Positions 14,252-21,954 of a DNA stretch of 35,300 nt are shown in pieces; positions within the stretch are counted from its first letter, which is position 1, and every line of letters starts with the position of its first letter. The stretch covers positions 1 through 35,300 of the IMG/VR virus record IMGVR_UViG_3300024256_000029; one strand, 5' to 3'. The notes beneath the pieces are model-generated. The model was not told where the DNA came from. It saw only the letters and a program-made list of their open reading frames with translations, and ran no database searches. Position numbers and translations under genes: made by a program. Source of the DNA: a virus.

Positions 14252-15148
14252 ATGTCCACATTCACTGAGCAGATTGGATACCTCATTGGGGACGTGAGCA
14301 CTTATGCTGACGAGATTGCCCAAGCTCTTGATGATGGTGTCGAAGATGTGATCCAAAAGGTCCTTCGGCTACGTCCAGATCTTGGGCAGCTTTTTAGTGA
14401 GGAGATTTCAATAGGGAATGATACAGGGATCCCGTTATCCTTCACCTTCCCCCTTGTTGATGCAGAGAGAAACGGGAAGCGCTGTTGCGTAGGTATCGCT
14501 AGATTGGCCAATGAGTATGTAAACTCTTCGAGTATTTACTACGCCACAGATGCTTCCCCTATTGTTTATATTCGTAATAGCCGAGCCTTTATTAAACCAT
14601 CTCCTGCAGCCGTTGCTCAAGGGACTATTAATCGGGTGGTAAAAGGATCTGTGACAGACGCTACTCCAGCCATTGCGAGCTTCCCTGAAGACATGTACCG
14701 TATTGTTGTACTGTTTGCTGCGGCTAAAGTGTGCCTGGCAAAGACCAACAATGAGCGCGCAAAGTTCCCTATTGATATGGAGGCAACTAGTGCGTTTACT
14801 TTGATTGCTGATATGTCAACCGCTGGGGTTACAGTAAGTTATGACCTGGCTACCGAATTAGCCGCTCTAAAGGCTTATATCAATACAGACGAAGATGTGG
14901 AGCTTGCTGCTGCGAAAGTGGCTGAGATCACGTCTAAGCTAGGTACAATGCGATCTGAGGTACAAGACATGCTTGCGGATCAGAGTGGTGATGCTGCAGT
15001 GTTTAATGTGAACCTTCAGAAGAATCTTTCGCTGTTTAGCACGAAGCTGCAAAAGCACGTCGCAACAATTGGTAGCCTGCTTGAGCGCTATAAGGTGTTG
15101 TTAGGTGAATACCAATCAGCCTTTGACGGGCTAGGAGGAGGCAAATGA
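14252..15148 (+). CDS. Putative head-tail connector / virion protein (298 aa)
   Basis: ATG 14252 follows AGGAG. The N-terminal part (STFTEQIGYLIGDVSTYADE and ALDDGVEDVIQKVLRLRP) resembles the helical adaptor proteins that attach below phage portals, where a row of helices starts with a residue pattern 'aLddGv..vi'. Residues about 50-135 are beta-rich. The last third (from about 200) is long, helical and probably coiled-coil. It overlaps the next gene by 4 bases and stands first in a set of three small connector genes before the tail fibre. The exact role (adaptor or stopper) is inferred from position. Confidence 0.5.
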   Translation: MSTFTEQIGYLIGDVSTYADEIAQALDDGVEDVIQKVLRLRPDLGQLFSEEISIGNDTGIPLSFTFPLVDAERNGKRCCVGIARLANEYVNSSSIYYATDASPIVYIRNSRAFIKPSPAAVAQGTINRVVKGSVTDATPAIASFPEDMYRIVVLFAAAKVCLAKTNNERAKFPIDMEATSAFTLIADMSTAGVTVSYDLATELAALKAYINTDEDVELAAAKVAEITSKLGTMRSEVQDMLADQSGDAAVFNVNLQKNLSLFSTKLQKHVATIGSLLERYKVLLGEYQSAFDGLGGGK

Positions 15149-15444
15149 CTGTAGGAGAATTGGTAGAGAACATCCAACAGCACTTCCCTGAGAAGACGGC
15201 TATGGAGATTACTAAAGTAGCCAAACGTGTGCTGAAGAAGACTTCAGCTCGTACTGGCTGGGGGGATCATGACCATACTAAGAAGGCGACTGTAGACAGC
15301 TTCCTGTTCTACACCCTTCCTAATGGAACAAGGCGCGTGCGTCGTGTAGACGTTGATGGTGAGTCTTTGAATCGCCTGACTGATATCCCTGCTGGCTATG
15401 ACTACGCTACAGTAGCTGCTGCTGGCGGTGGAGGTTTAGGATGA
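15145..15444 (+). CDS. Small virion/connector protein (99 aa)
   Basis: ATG 15145 overlaps the previous stop and follows AGGAGG. A helical first half (MTVGELVENIQQHFPEKTAM, then KVAKRVLKKTS) is followed by a polar beta-rich part (FLFYTLPNGTRRVRRVDVDG) and a Gly-rich end. The coupling with both neighbours (4-base overlaps) and the size fit a structural joining protein. I do not recognise a named family. Confidence 0.5.
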   Translation: MTVGELVENIQQHFPEKTAMEITKVAKRVLKKTSARTGWGDHDHTKKATVDSFLFYTLPNGTRRVRRVDVDGESLNRLTDIPAGYDYATVAAAGGGGLG

Positions 15445-15806
15445 ACGCTCAAACTGTTTATTGGATTGACGGTGACTACCTGGGGATTGGTGCAGTAAGC
15501 ACTAGTGGAACAATCGCTGCTTTAGATGCAGACCTTGATATTGTTATCTACCACGAAAGTATCGTCTCTGACTTGAAGTTGCCTACGGATCCCTTGTGGG
15601 CTGATGATGAAGTGCCTGTACCAGAAGAGTTCCAGGATGTGGTTCTTGACGGGTGTTTGCACCTGCTCTATAAAGGCTCCCCTGAGGGGATCGATATGGC
15701 GAAGTACTTCTACAACAGCTACGAGAAGGGTTTGAAGGACATGAAGAAATGGTGGAATGGGAAGAGTAAGCACAAGACTCACTATATTCAGCCTGTGGAG
15801 TATTGA
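15441..15806 (+). CDS. Head-tail connector-like protein (121 aa)
   Basis: ATG 15441 overlaps the previous stop (ATGA) and has a GGAGG site upstream. The sequence begins MNAQTVYWIDGDYLGIGAV, then has a beta-rich stretch with DLKLPTDPLWADDEVPVPEE and two helices: FQDVVLDGCLHLLYKG and a C-terminal amphipathic one (YFYNSYEKGLKDMKKWW). The 'vPeefqdvvldg...l' helix pair is common in small head-completion proteins located between capsid and tail genes. Position supports this; the family is not proven. Confidence 0.5.
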   Translation: MNAQTVYWIDGDYLGIGAVSTSGTIAALDADLDIVIYHESIVSDLKLPTDPLWADDEVPVPEEFQDVVLDGCLHLLYKGSPEGIDMAKYFYNSYEKGLKDMKKWWNGKSKHKTHYIQPVEY

Positions 15807-15807
15807 T

Positions 15808-17619
15808 ATGGCTAAACTGAATGTGATACTGCGTAACGCAGATGGGAAGATCCTGCCTGGTAAGCGAGTGCGGATTTGGAACGAGGATACTTCTGCTTAT
15901 ATCTTGGATACCAATGACGATACTTTGGTAGACAATAACAATGGAAGTTACGTTAGCTCTACAGATGTTGATCCCTGCACCTTCTCTGCTTATAGTGGGG
16001 ATGTTGCTACGCTTATTGACGGGTATGATAAAGTGACCCATGGCGATGAAGGTGGTAGTGGAGGCTCTACAGATACAGACGCTATTCATGACAATGTGGA
16101 TGGAGAGATTATTGCGATTACAGAGAAGACCGCCCCAGCAGGGACGGATTCTCTCATTATCAATGACTCTGAAGCATCTAATGCTCCAAAGCATATCCTC
16201 CTCTCAAAGCTCCCCGTAAACGGTCACGCTCATTCTGACGTATTCCATGACAATGTAGCAGGTGAGATTGCGGCTTTACCGAAGAAGACTATTCCTGCTG
16301 ATAATGATAGCGTGGTCATTAACGATTCAGAGGATAGCGAAGGGCTTAAGAAGATCCTTTTAGCTAATATGCCTGTAAACGCTCATGAGCATAATGCTGA
16401 TGACATGACCCCTGATGGTACTGGCGTATGGAATGATCATCGTATCAACCTGTTTTCTATCCCTAGCCTAAGGGGAGCGACCCCTGAGCATGTCATTATT
16501 GCAAATGATGGTAGTGGTGGTGTGGGTACGGCTGGTTCTTTCGATGGGTCAACAACAAAAGGTGTTATTAGTGATTATAGCGGTCTTGACATCACTACAA
16601 TGAGTATCGCTTTATGGATCAACCCTGATTCAGTGGAAGATAGAGAGCTTATCAATCGTGATATGGCAGGCGGCTTTGAACTTTACCTTGATCGCCGTAG
16701 GCTGTACTTCGATATTGATGGGTCTAACAAGATAGACACAGGGCGTGATTCTATTCTTGCAGGGGCCACTCAGCTCGTAGTCGTCACAATTGAGAAGGCT
16801 GGGACAGACTCTGTTATTAAAATGTACATCAACGGAGTTTTGGAAAAAGAGTCTACAGTATCAACTATTTTAGCCACTGGTACTGGCGGGCTTATTATTG
16901 GGGAGTCTAAAGACGGGGGACGTAATTACGATGGTATAATGGACGACATCCAGATATACAATATCATACTGACAGATGCCCAGATTGTTGAGATGTATAA
17001 CGATGGCGCTGGAGACGGTACTGCTGATAGTGTTCCTACTGGCGTTAATTTTACAACTGATACTGTTGCCAGATTCCAGAATACGGCAAGTAATACAGCT
17101 CCCAACTGGCTATTGCATGACATGACCTTTACAAATGGGTCTCTGGTATCGCCAGGGCTCGTCGGGGTCACAACAGGGTCTCTTGGAGTGGTAGCCCTAA
17201 GCTGGCCATCAGATATCACTACGAGTGTTTGGTTCTCCGCACAGCTTCCTCACACCTACAAAGAAGGAACTGATATCAGTTTCCACATGCACATGATGTT
17301 TCCAACAGGGTCTACAGGAAAGACTCGATGGGTTCTTGAATATATGTGGGTCAACGTTCATGCTGGCGTGACAACCACTACCATTAAGGAAGCGACTATT
17401 GAGCCTAGTCTTACCCCAGGGAACCATGACCTTGGTATTATAGGAACGATTGATGGGACTGGTAAAACTATCTCGTCTAACCTATCATGTCGGTTAGCCC
17501 GTAAAGGTGGGGATGTTTTAGACACTAACCCTGGCCCAGTTTATGTTAACGAGGCTGATTTCCACTACCAAATAGACACTCTTGGCAGCCGCCAGGAATG
17601 GGCCAAAGATAATGCTTAA
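15808..17619 (+). CDS. Tail fibre with two repeats and a LamG-like domain (603 aa)
   Basis: ATG 15808 follows the previous stop by 1 base and has GTGGAG upstream. Residues 1-75 form an N-terminal domain (MAKLNVILRNADGKILPGKR). Two tandem modules follow at about 92-140 and 145-193, sharing HDNVxGEI, KTxPAxxDS, INDSExS and PVNxHxH. Residues about 243-405 look like a laminin-G/concanavalin-type jelly roll (SFDGSTTKG, MSIALWINPD, MYINGVLEKEST, IMDDIQIYNIILTDAQIVEM), which often binds sugars. The last 190 residues are beta-rich with LPHTYKEGTDISFHMHM, typical of phage fibre or virion C-terminal domains. It probably helps host recognition. Next gene overlaps by 8 bases. Confidence 0.8.
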   Translation: MAKLNVILRNADGKILPGKRVRIWNEDTSAYILDTNDDTLVDNNNGSYVSSTDVDPCTFSAYSGDVATLIDGYDKVTHGDEGGSGGSTDTDAIHDNVDGEIIAITEKTAPAGTDSLIINDSEASNAPKHILLSKLPVNGHAHSDVFHDNVAGEIAALPKKTIPADNDSVVINDSEDSEGLKKILLANMPVNAHEHNADDMTPDGTGVWNDHRINLFSIPSLRGATPEHVIIANDGSGGVGTAGSFDGSTTKGVISDYSGLDITTMSIALWINPDSVEDRELINRDMAGGFELYLDRRRLYFDIDGSNKIDTGRDSILAGATQLVVVTIEKAGTDSVIKMYINGVLEKESTVSTILATGTGGLIIGESKDGGRNYDGIMDDIQIYNIILTDAQIVEMYNDGAGDGTADSVPTGVNFTTDTVARFQNTASNTAPNWLLHDMTFTNGSLVSPGLVGVTTGSLGVVALSWPSDITTSVWFSAQLPHTYKEGTDISFHMHMMFPTGSTGKTRWVLEYMWVNVHAGVTTTTIKEATIEPSLTPGNHDLGIIGTIDGTGKTISSNLSCRLARKGGDVLDTNPGPVYVNEADFHYQIDTLGSRQEWAKDNA

Positions 17620-18031
17620 GTGGCTCCTTCTACTAATGCTTACTACTGTGGGGTTTGGATGGGTGTCAGACTCAGTGGCCCCTAAGATCAAGCATTGCGG
17701 TGCATTTAAGGTGCAGACAGAGTTTGTAAAGGATATTCACTCTGTCACACACTTTGCCGCAGGGGTTGTTTCATACAAGGTCTTTGAACAGGTTACGGAT
17801 CATCCTGTTTTATGGAGTTTGGGATCAGCTATTTTATGGGAAATTGGAGACGGGTTTAAGCCGCTCTGGTATGAAGACCCTCATAATGATTGGAGGAACC
17901 AGGTTTATAGGAGTGATGGTTTTAGTTGGTCAGATATCGTCTTTCATGGGGCAGGGATTGTTGCTATGAAAACATTTGATCAAGTGGTGATGGTGACGGA
18001 TACAAAGATTCTTGTCTTATGGACTTTTTAG
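17612..18031 (+). CDS. Small multi-pass membrane protein, VanZ-like pattern (139 aa)
   Basis: I start at ATG 17612, where a signal-anchor-like MLKWLLLLMLTTVGFGW begins; an earlier in-frame start lies inside the fibre gene. The protein has hydrophobic segments at about 1-17, 46-60, 66-77, 99-112 and 120-139. The pieces DIHSVTHFAAG, ILWEIGDGF and DGFSWSDIVFHGAG recall VanZ-like and DUF2279-like membrane proteins (an acidic residue in one helix, then S-x-x-D-I...G in the next). It sits between the fibre and beta-helix genes, just upstream of the lysis genes, so it may act in lysis or envelope change. The family match is weak. Confidence 0.6.
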   Translation: MLKWLLLLMLTTVGFGWVSDSVAPKIKHCGAFKVQTEFVKDIHSVTHFAAGVVSYKVFEQVTDHPVLWSLGSAILWEIGDGFKPLWYEDPHNDWRNQVYRSDGFSWSDIVFHGAGIVAMKTFDQVVMVTDTKILVLWTF

Positions 18032-18054
18032 AACTCAATTCAAAGGAGAATACA

Positions 18055-20016
18055 ATGTCGAAAAACAAAACAATGGCTCTAATCCTCCTGCTTCTAGCTT
18101 CGGTTAGTTTCGGGGCGACGCTTAATGTCGGAGCAGGGCAAACATACGAGACGCTCTATGCGGCTATTGATGCCGTCTCCAGTGATGACACTATTCAAGT
18201 TCACTCAAACACCACAGAGCCTGATGGGGCCACGCTATCTGTCTATGAAACTGGGGTTTCTATAATTGGCGGCGGTTTTACTTCAACAATCGCAGATACT
18301 GGAAGCCATGCCGTCTCAGTTGATTGGATGTATTTGGCCGGCGATACCTGGATGATACAAGATTTGAACTTTATAAGCCATCGGCAGGTTTTCCGATTTG
18401 GCGAAGACTTCGACAATCTGACTGTGACTGACTGTTCTTTTACTCAAACAAAAGACGGTCTAATTGGCGATACTGGCAAGGCCATCATATATGTGAGTGG
18501 CGCGGCAGACAATCAGCCTGTGCATCATAGTTGGTCAAATTGTCGCTTTATCGGACTGTCATCTTTAACTAGCCCGCCATTTGCATTCTATTTCACAGGA
18601 CTAGACTCCTCGACTTTCTCGAATATCACTTTTTCGGGAATCCGTCAAGCATTCGATTTCAAGACAGGGTTCCAATCAAATGATATCACTATTGATGGCT
18701 GTTCAATGCTTGGCATTACGGATCTTGTAATTGATGCAGATGCTCTCGATGACTTGACTTTTTCAAATTGCGAAGTCTCGGGTTCTGCGAACTATTCCAC
18801 TTTCGATGCTTGCGACGGCTTGGCCTTCTCGGGTATTACCTGGAGTGGGCGTGGCATTGAATTTGATACCTCCGACAACATTTCGTTTGACAATTGCGCC
18901 TTCTCTGGCGAGGTTCCAGCGAGCGATGTTGCTATCAGGAATTATAGTCCAACGAGTTACTCTGGGTTCACTGTGACAAATAGCACTTTTACCGACTACT
19001 CCTACTCGCTTCTCTTCTCGACAGATGCGACCGAGGTTGGTATGGCTGGGGTGTCGATTTCTGGGAACACTTTCGGGACGCTTCCCTCTGATGCTTCTGG
19101 CAAATACATTGAGACAGGCGGAACACCGAACGCTCAGATCTTCAGTAACACATTCTATGGGCCAACGACGGCAACGGCTCACGGCATTATCATAGGTTCA
19201 GACTCTGGCGATGATGTTCAAGGAGGTGCTGGTGGGCAGGCGATAAGTGTAGATTGTTATGACAACACTATTCTCAACTGGGGTAACGAGGCCACGGCTT
19301 TAACGAATTATCATTTCCTTGTTGTGAAGGCCGACTCCGCTTCGATTTACAACAATAGCTTTACAGGAGACGCAAGTGCTATCTCTGGCGCGAACGGCTC
19401 TTGTATCTATGCGAAGGGTGCAAGGAATGCTCAAATAATCAATAATGACTTTGATGTAGCAAACATGGTTGGTGTTCGCGTGAATCTGCAGACAGTTTCG
19501 CCAACTGATTACAATGCTGAAACCACTACTCTGTGGAACAATAGATTTGGTACTCGTCTAAATGCGGCTATTTTACAAGGGCAAGTTGCTGCCGCTTTTA
19601 CGGATGTAGACAACAACTATTTCCAAGGTGTTAAGGCGTGGGACTCAGGCGACGCCCCCCTTGTTATTACCGGAGAGACCTGGTATAAGGATCATAATCA
19701 TACTACACTAACTAGTACTGAGCGCAAGTATGCAGGGCATGCAAATGCTTATGTAGAAGGGACCAGCAATGGCTACTACCAAGTAGGGCTACCCTCTAGT
19801 GACACTATCACACCCCCTGTTGTAAGCTATTTATGGTCAAGTTACTTCAAGACTCCTTTAATGACTGTTGCCACCTTAACGGCTTGGGGTCGCACAGGTA
19901 TTACGATGGACATAGTGGTTCGAGATTTTGCTGGTCTCGGTACAGTAACTGTTTGGGAAGCTGAATATGCAACAACATATGCAAGCACTTTGAAACTTTT
20001 AAGCTGCCGTCCATAG
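18055..20016 (+). CDS. Secreted-type right-handed beta-helix protein (653 aa)
   Basis: ATG 18055 follows AAAGGAG. Residues 1-20 form a textbook signal peptide (MSKNKTMALILLLLASVSFG), with likely cleavage before ATLNVGAGQTYETL. The rest to about residue 530 is a chain of short strands of right-handed parallel beta-helix type with repeated 'F(S/T)NCxF', 'IxGNTF' and 'ITFSGI' pieces. The fold is that of pectate lyases and tailspikes. The last 110 residues change composition and begin around KDHNHTTLTSTERKYAGHAN. It could be a receptor-binding or glycan-degrading spike. A signal peptide is unusual for a virion spike, so export to the envelope is the alternative. No catalytic triad could be identified by eye. 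Confidence 0.75.
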   Translation: MSKNKTMALILLLLASVSFGATLNVGAGQTYETLYAAIDAVSSDDTIQVHSNTTEPDGATLSVYETGVSIIGGGFTSTIADTGSHAVSVDWMYLAGDTWMIQDLNFISHRQVFRFGEDFDNLTVTDCSFTQTKDGLIGDTGKAIIYVSGAADNQPVHHSWSNCRFIGLSSLTSPPFAFYFTGLDSSTFSNITFSGIRQAFDFKTGFQSNDITIDGCSMLGITDLVIDADALDDLTFSNCEVSGSANYSTFDACDGLAFSGITWSGRGIEFDTSDNISFDNCAFSGEVPASDVAIRNYSPTSYSGFTVTNSTFTDYSYSLLFSTDATEVGMAGVSISGNTFGTLPSDASGKYIETGGTPNAQIFSNTFYGPTTATAHGIIIGSDSGDDVQGGAGGQAISVDCYDNTILNWGNEATALTNYHFLVVKADSASIYNNSFTGDASAISGANGSCIYAKGARNAQIINNDFDVANMVGVRVNLQTVSPTDYNAETTTLWNNRFGTRLNAAILQGQVAAAFTDVDNNYFQGVKAWDSGDAPLVITGETWYKDHNHTTLTSTERKYAGHANAYVEGTSNGYYQVGLPSSDTITPPVVSYLWSSYFKTPLMTVATLTAWGRTGITMDIVVRDFAGLGTVTVWEAEYATTYASTLKLLSCRP

Positions 20017-20041
20017 TCGATAAAAATACACGGGGGGCCTC

Positions 20042-20359
20042 ATGGCTAACGATAAACAAATGCTATTACAAGCGGCTGAACGGCTAGGGGTTCCAGCAGT
20101 GACGGTGTTCCTTCTCATGGTTGGAATGTTCATGCTGTTAGAACCCGTTTCAGAGGCGATGGTGGTAAACATTGCTACGCAGACAGAAGCTCAGATTGAG
20201 TTGAAAGTACATACAATCGCACAGACAGCTATACTCACGGAAATGGCAAGGGACGCAAGAGAGACAAGGGACATTGTTCAGCTAGACCGTGACGAAAAGA
20301 AAGGGGAAACCCTCCTTCGGATTGAAACGGCTATTGGCAACATTGGGAGACTTCGATAA
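20042..20359 (+). CDS. Holin- or spanin-like single-TM protein (105 aa)
   Basis: ATG 20042 follows a GGGGGG site. The protein starts MANDKQMLLQAAERLGV and has one hydrophobic segment at about 17-34 (VPAVTVFLLMVGMFMLL), then a charged, helical C-terminal part likely to form a coiled coil (DARETRDIVQLDRDEKK). It directly precedes two cell-wall-active genes, the normal place for a holin or for an inner-membrane spanin component. No lipoprotein partner is seen. The stop overlaps the next ATG (TAATG). Confidence 0.6.
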   Translation: MANDKQMLLQAAERLGVPAVTVFLLMVGMFMLLEPVSEAMVVNIATQTEAQIELKVHTIAQTAILTEMARDARETRDIVQLDRDEKKGETLLRIETAIGNIGRLR

Positions 20360-20862
20360 TGAAGAAGTTAGAGACAGGCATGATCTTACATTGCGCTAGT
20401 GATGGCGTATTTGGCAGCATCATTAAGCTGGCTACTGCACCTATCAGATTTATCAAGGGGGAGTGGGTGTCTAAGCATACCGCTATCCTGGTCCAGGATG
20501 ATGGGGTCTTATGGGTTTACGAGAGCACCTCTTTCAAGGGTGCTTATCGTATCCCATTTGAGCAGTGGAAGAAGAAGCATAAAGACTTCCGTATCACCCC
20601 TATTGAGATCTCTCCAAAGAAGCATGCTTTGAAGAAGGCATTGAACTCTTACCTTGGTAGAGATTATGAGCCCTGGTGGTCACTTGTCCTAGTGCCTTTT
20701 AACAAGGCAAAGAAGAGTTCTAAGCGACTCTTTTGCACTGAGTACATAGTTACGGCACTAATGGACATTGAGCACTATATGGGGCTTGATTGGGGAGAGG
20801 CAAGTAAGGTGGATCCTGATGAATTCTATGAAGCGTTAGAGGTCACTTATGGAATACTTTAG
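20359..20862 (+). CDS. Permuted NlpC/P60 (YiiX-type) hydrolase-like protein (167 aa)
   Basis: The ATG overlaps the previous stop. The protein has KHTAILVQDDG with His40, VYES with Glu55, and FCTEYIVTAL with Cys126, the His-then-Cys order of the circularly permuted papain-like (YiiX/YebB) families of the NlpC/P60 superfamily. Such enzymes cut amide bonds in peptidoglycan peptides, lipids or proteins. In this setting (after a holin-like gene, before an M15 endolysin) a role in cell-wall degradation or lysis is likely. The 14-base overlap with the endolysin gene supports joint translation. Confidence 0.75.
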   Translation: MKKLETGMILHCASDGVFGSIIKLATAPIRFIKGEWVSKHTAILVQDDGVLWVYESTSFKGAYRIPFEQWKKKHKDFRITPIEISPKKHALKKALNSYLGRDYEPWWSLVLVPFNKAKKSSKRLFCTEYIVTALMDIEHYMGLDWGEASKVDPDEFYEALEVTYGIL

Positions 20863-21199
20863 CCACGATGAGATTGCTTGCCCTTGTTGTAAGGTTGAGA
20901 AACTTCGTCCAGCGTTTAAGCACTGGTTGGATTACTTGCGGGAGACACTCGGTATGCCGGTTGACCCTAGCTCTGTCTATCGCTGTGATAGCTATAACAA
21001 GGTGTGCGGTGGGCATGAAGCCTCTTATCACCCTAAGGGTATGGCTATTGATATTAAGTGGTCTAGCGCTGCCTACTTGTACAAGCTGGTTGGGACTGCT
21101 ATAGACATTGGAGCCAGTGGTATTGAGATCTGTGATAAGCATGTGCATTTCGATCTGCGTCCTGGAACGCCTAAACTATGGTGGGGGAAGAGTGTATGA
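20849..21199 (+). CDS. Endolysin, peptidase M15 (116 aa)
   Basis: The start ATG 20849 lies within the previous gene. Zinc ligands of the M15A family are visible: SYHPKGMAIDI (His61, Asp68) and KHVHFDLRPG (His98 or His100). The N-terminal FSHDEIACPCC (5-14), with a CxC/CC-like cluster, is also typical of Peptidase_M15_3 proteins, as in 'FS..EFaCpcCg'. These are D-Ala-D-Ala-type peptidoglycan peptidases that serve as phage endolysins. The length of 116 is normal. There is no signal peptide, so it needs a holin for release, which the gene at 20042 could provide. It is coupled (ATGA) to the phosphoesterase gene. Confidence 0.9.
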   Translation: MEYFSHDEIACPCCKVEKLRPAFKHWLDYLRETLGMPVDPSSVYRCDSYNKVCGGHEASYHPKGMAIDIKWSSAAYLYKLVGTAIDIGASGIEICDKHVHFDLRPGTPKLWWGKSV

Positions 21200-21951
21200 A
21201 GCGTGTCGTCGTATGGCCTGACACACATTTTCCATTGCATGACAAAAAAGCTTTCTCTTGCGCTCTTAAGGCGCTTGAGAAGCTGAAACCAGATACTTTC
21301 ATCCAGCTAGGTGATATTGGGGAGTGGGAAGCCGCTTCCTTTTGGCGATATAAGAAGGTGAAGCGCCCACCCTTGGAGTATCAATTGGCAGAGCTGGACA
21401 TTGAAATAGGGCAGATCAACAAGTGCCTGGATAGGTTAGATGCTTCCCTTGATAAAGCAGGGGTGACGCGTAAAGTCATTACTCAGGGCAACCATGAGTT
21501 GTGGCTTGATGGCCTGGTCCAGGAGAACCCATACCTTAAAGGGTATACTTTCAAAGAGGCGATCAAAGCCAAGGAGCGTGGGTATGAGATTATACCAGCT
21601 GGCAAGTATTTCAAGTTGGGCAAGCTCTCCATGTATCATGGCCACCATTTCAATGGGGTTATGCACACTAGGAACCACCTTCTAAGGCTAGGTACTAACA
21701 TCATGTACGGGCATCATCACGATGTCCAGCAGTACACGCTAACACAGCTTGGAAAGACGGTTAATGCCTGGAGCATCGGCTGTCTCAAGGACATGCGCAG
21801 TGAGAAGAACGAATGGCTAGGTGGAAGACCTACCAATTGGCAACACGCTTTTGCAATCGTTGACCTTGATAAATCAGGAAACTTCCTGGTTACGACTGTC
21901 AATATCATGAACGGTAAAGCGATGGTAGATGGAGAATTGATTAAGGGGTAA
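21196..21951 (+). CDS. Calcineurin-like metallophosphoesterase (251 aa)
   Basis: ATG 21196 overlaps the endolysin stop (ATGA). The motif chain of the binuclear metallophosphoesterases is complete: WPDTHFPLHD (Asp9, His11), QLGDIGEWE (Asp40), TQGNHELWLDG (Asn99, His100), MYHGHHFNG (about 147-153) and MYGHHHDVQ (about 170-178). Such enzymes cleave phosphomonoesters or diesters of nucleotides, nucleic acids or proteins. Length is normal for the phage-type family. Its position between lysis and tail genes gives no clear substrate. It could remove 2'-3' cyclic or protein phosphates made by a host defence, but that is speculation. Confidence 0.9.
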   Translation: MKRVVVWPDTHFPLHDKKAFSCALKALEKLKPDTFIQLGDIGEWEAASFWRYKKVKRPPLEYQLAELDIEIGQINKCLDRLDASLDKAGVTRKVITQGNHELWLDGLVQENPYLKGYTFKEAIKAKERGYEIIPAGKYFKLGKLSMYHGHHFNGVMHTRNHLLRLGTNIMYGHHHDVQQYTLTQLGKTVNAWSIGCLKDMRSEKNEWLGGRPTNWQHAFAIVDLDKSGNFLVTTVNIMNGKAMVDGELIKG

Positions 21952-21954
21952 GCT

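Noticed and set aside
15583-16194. Leftward open frame of 203 codons
   Set aside because: It is antisense to the connector and fibre genes, has no ribosome site and consists of low-complexity Ser/Arg/Ile text typical of a shadow frame.
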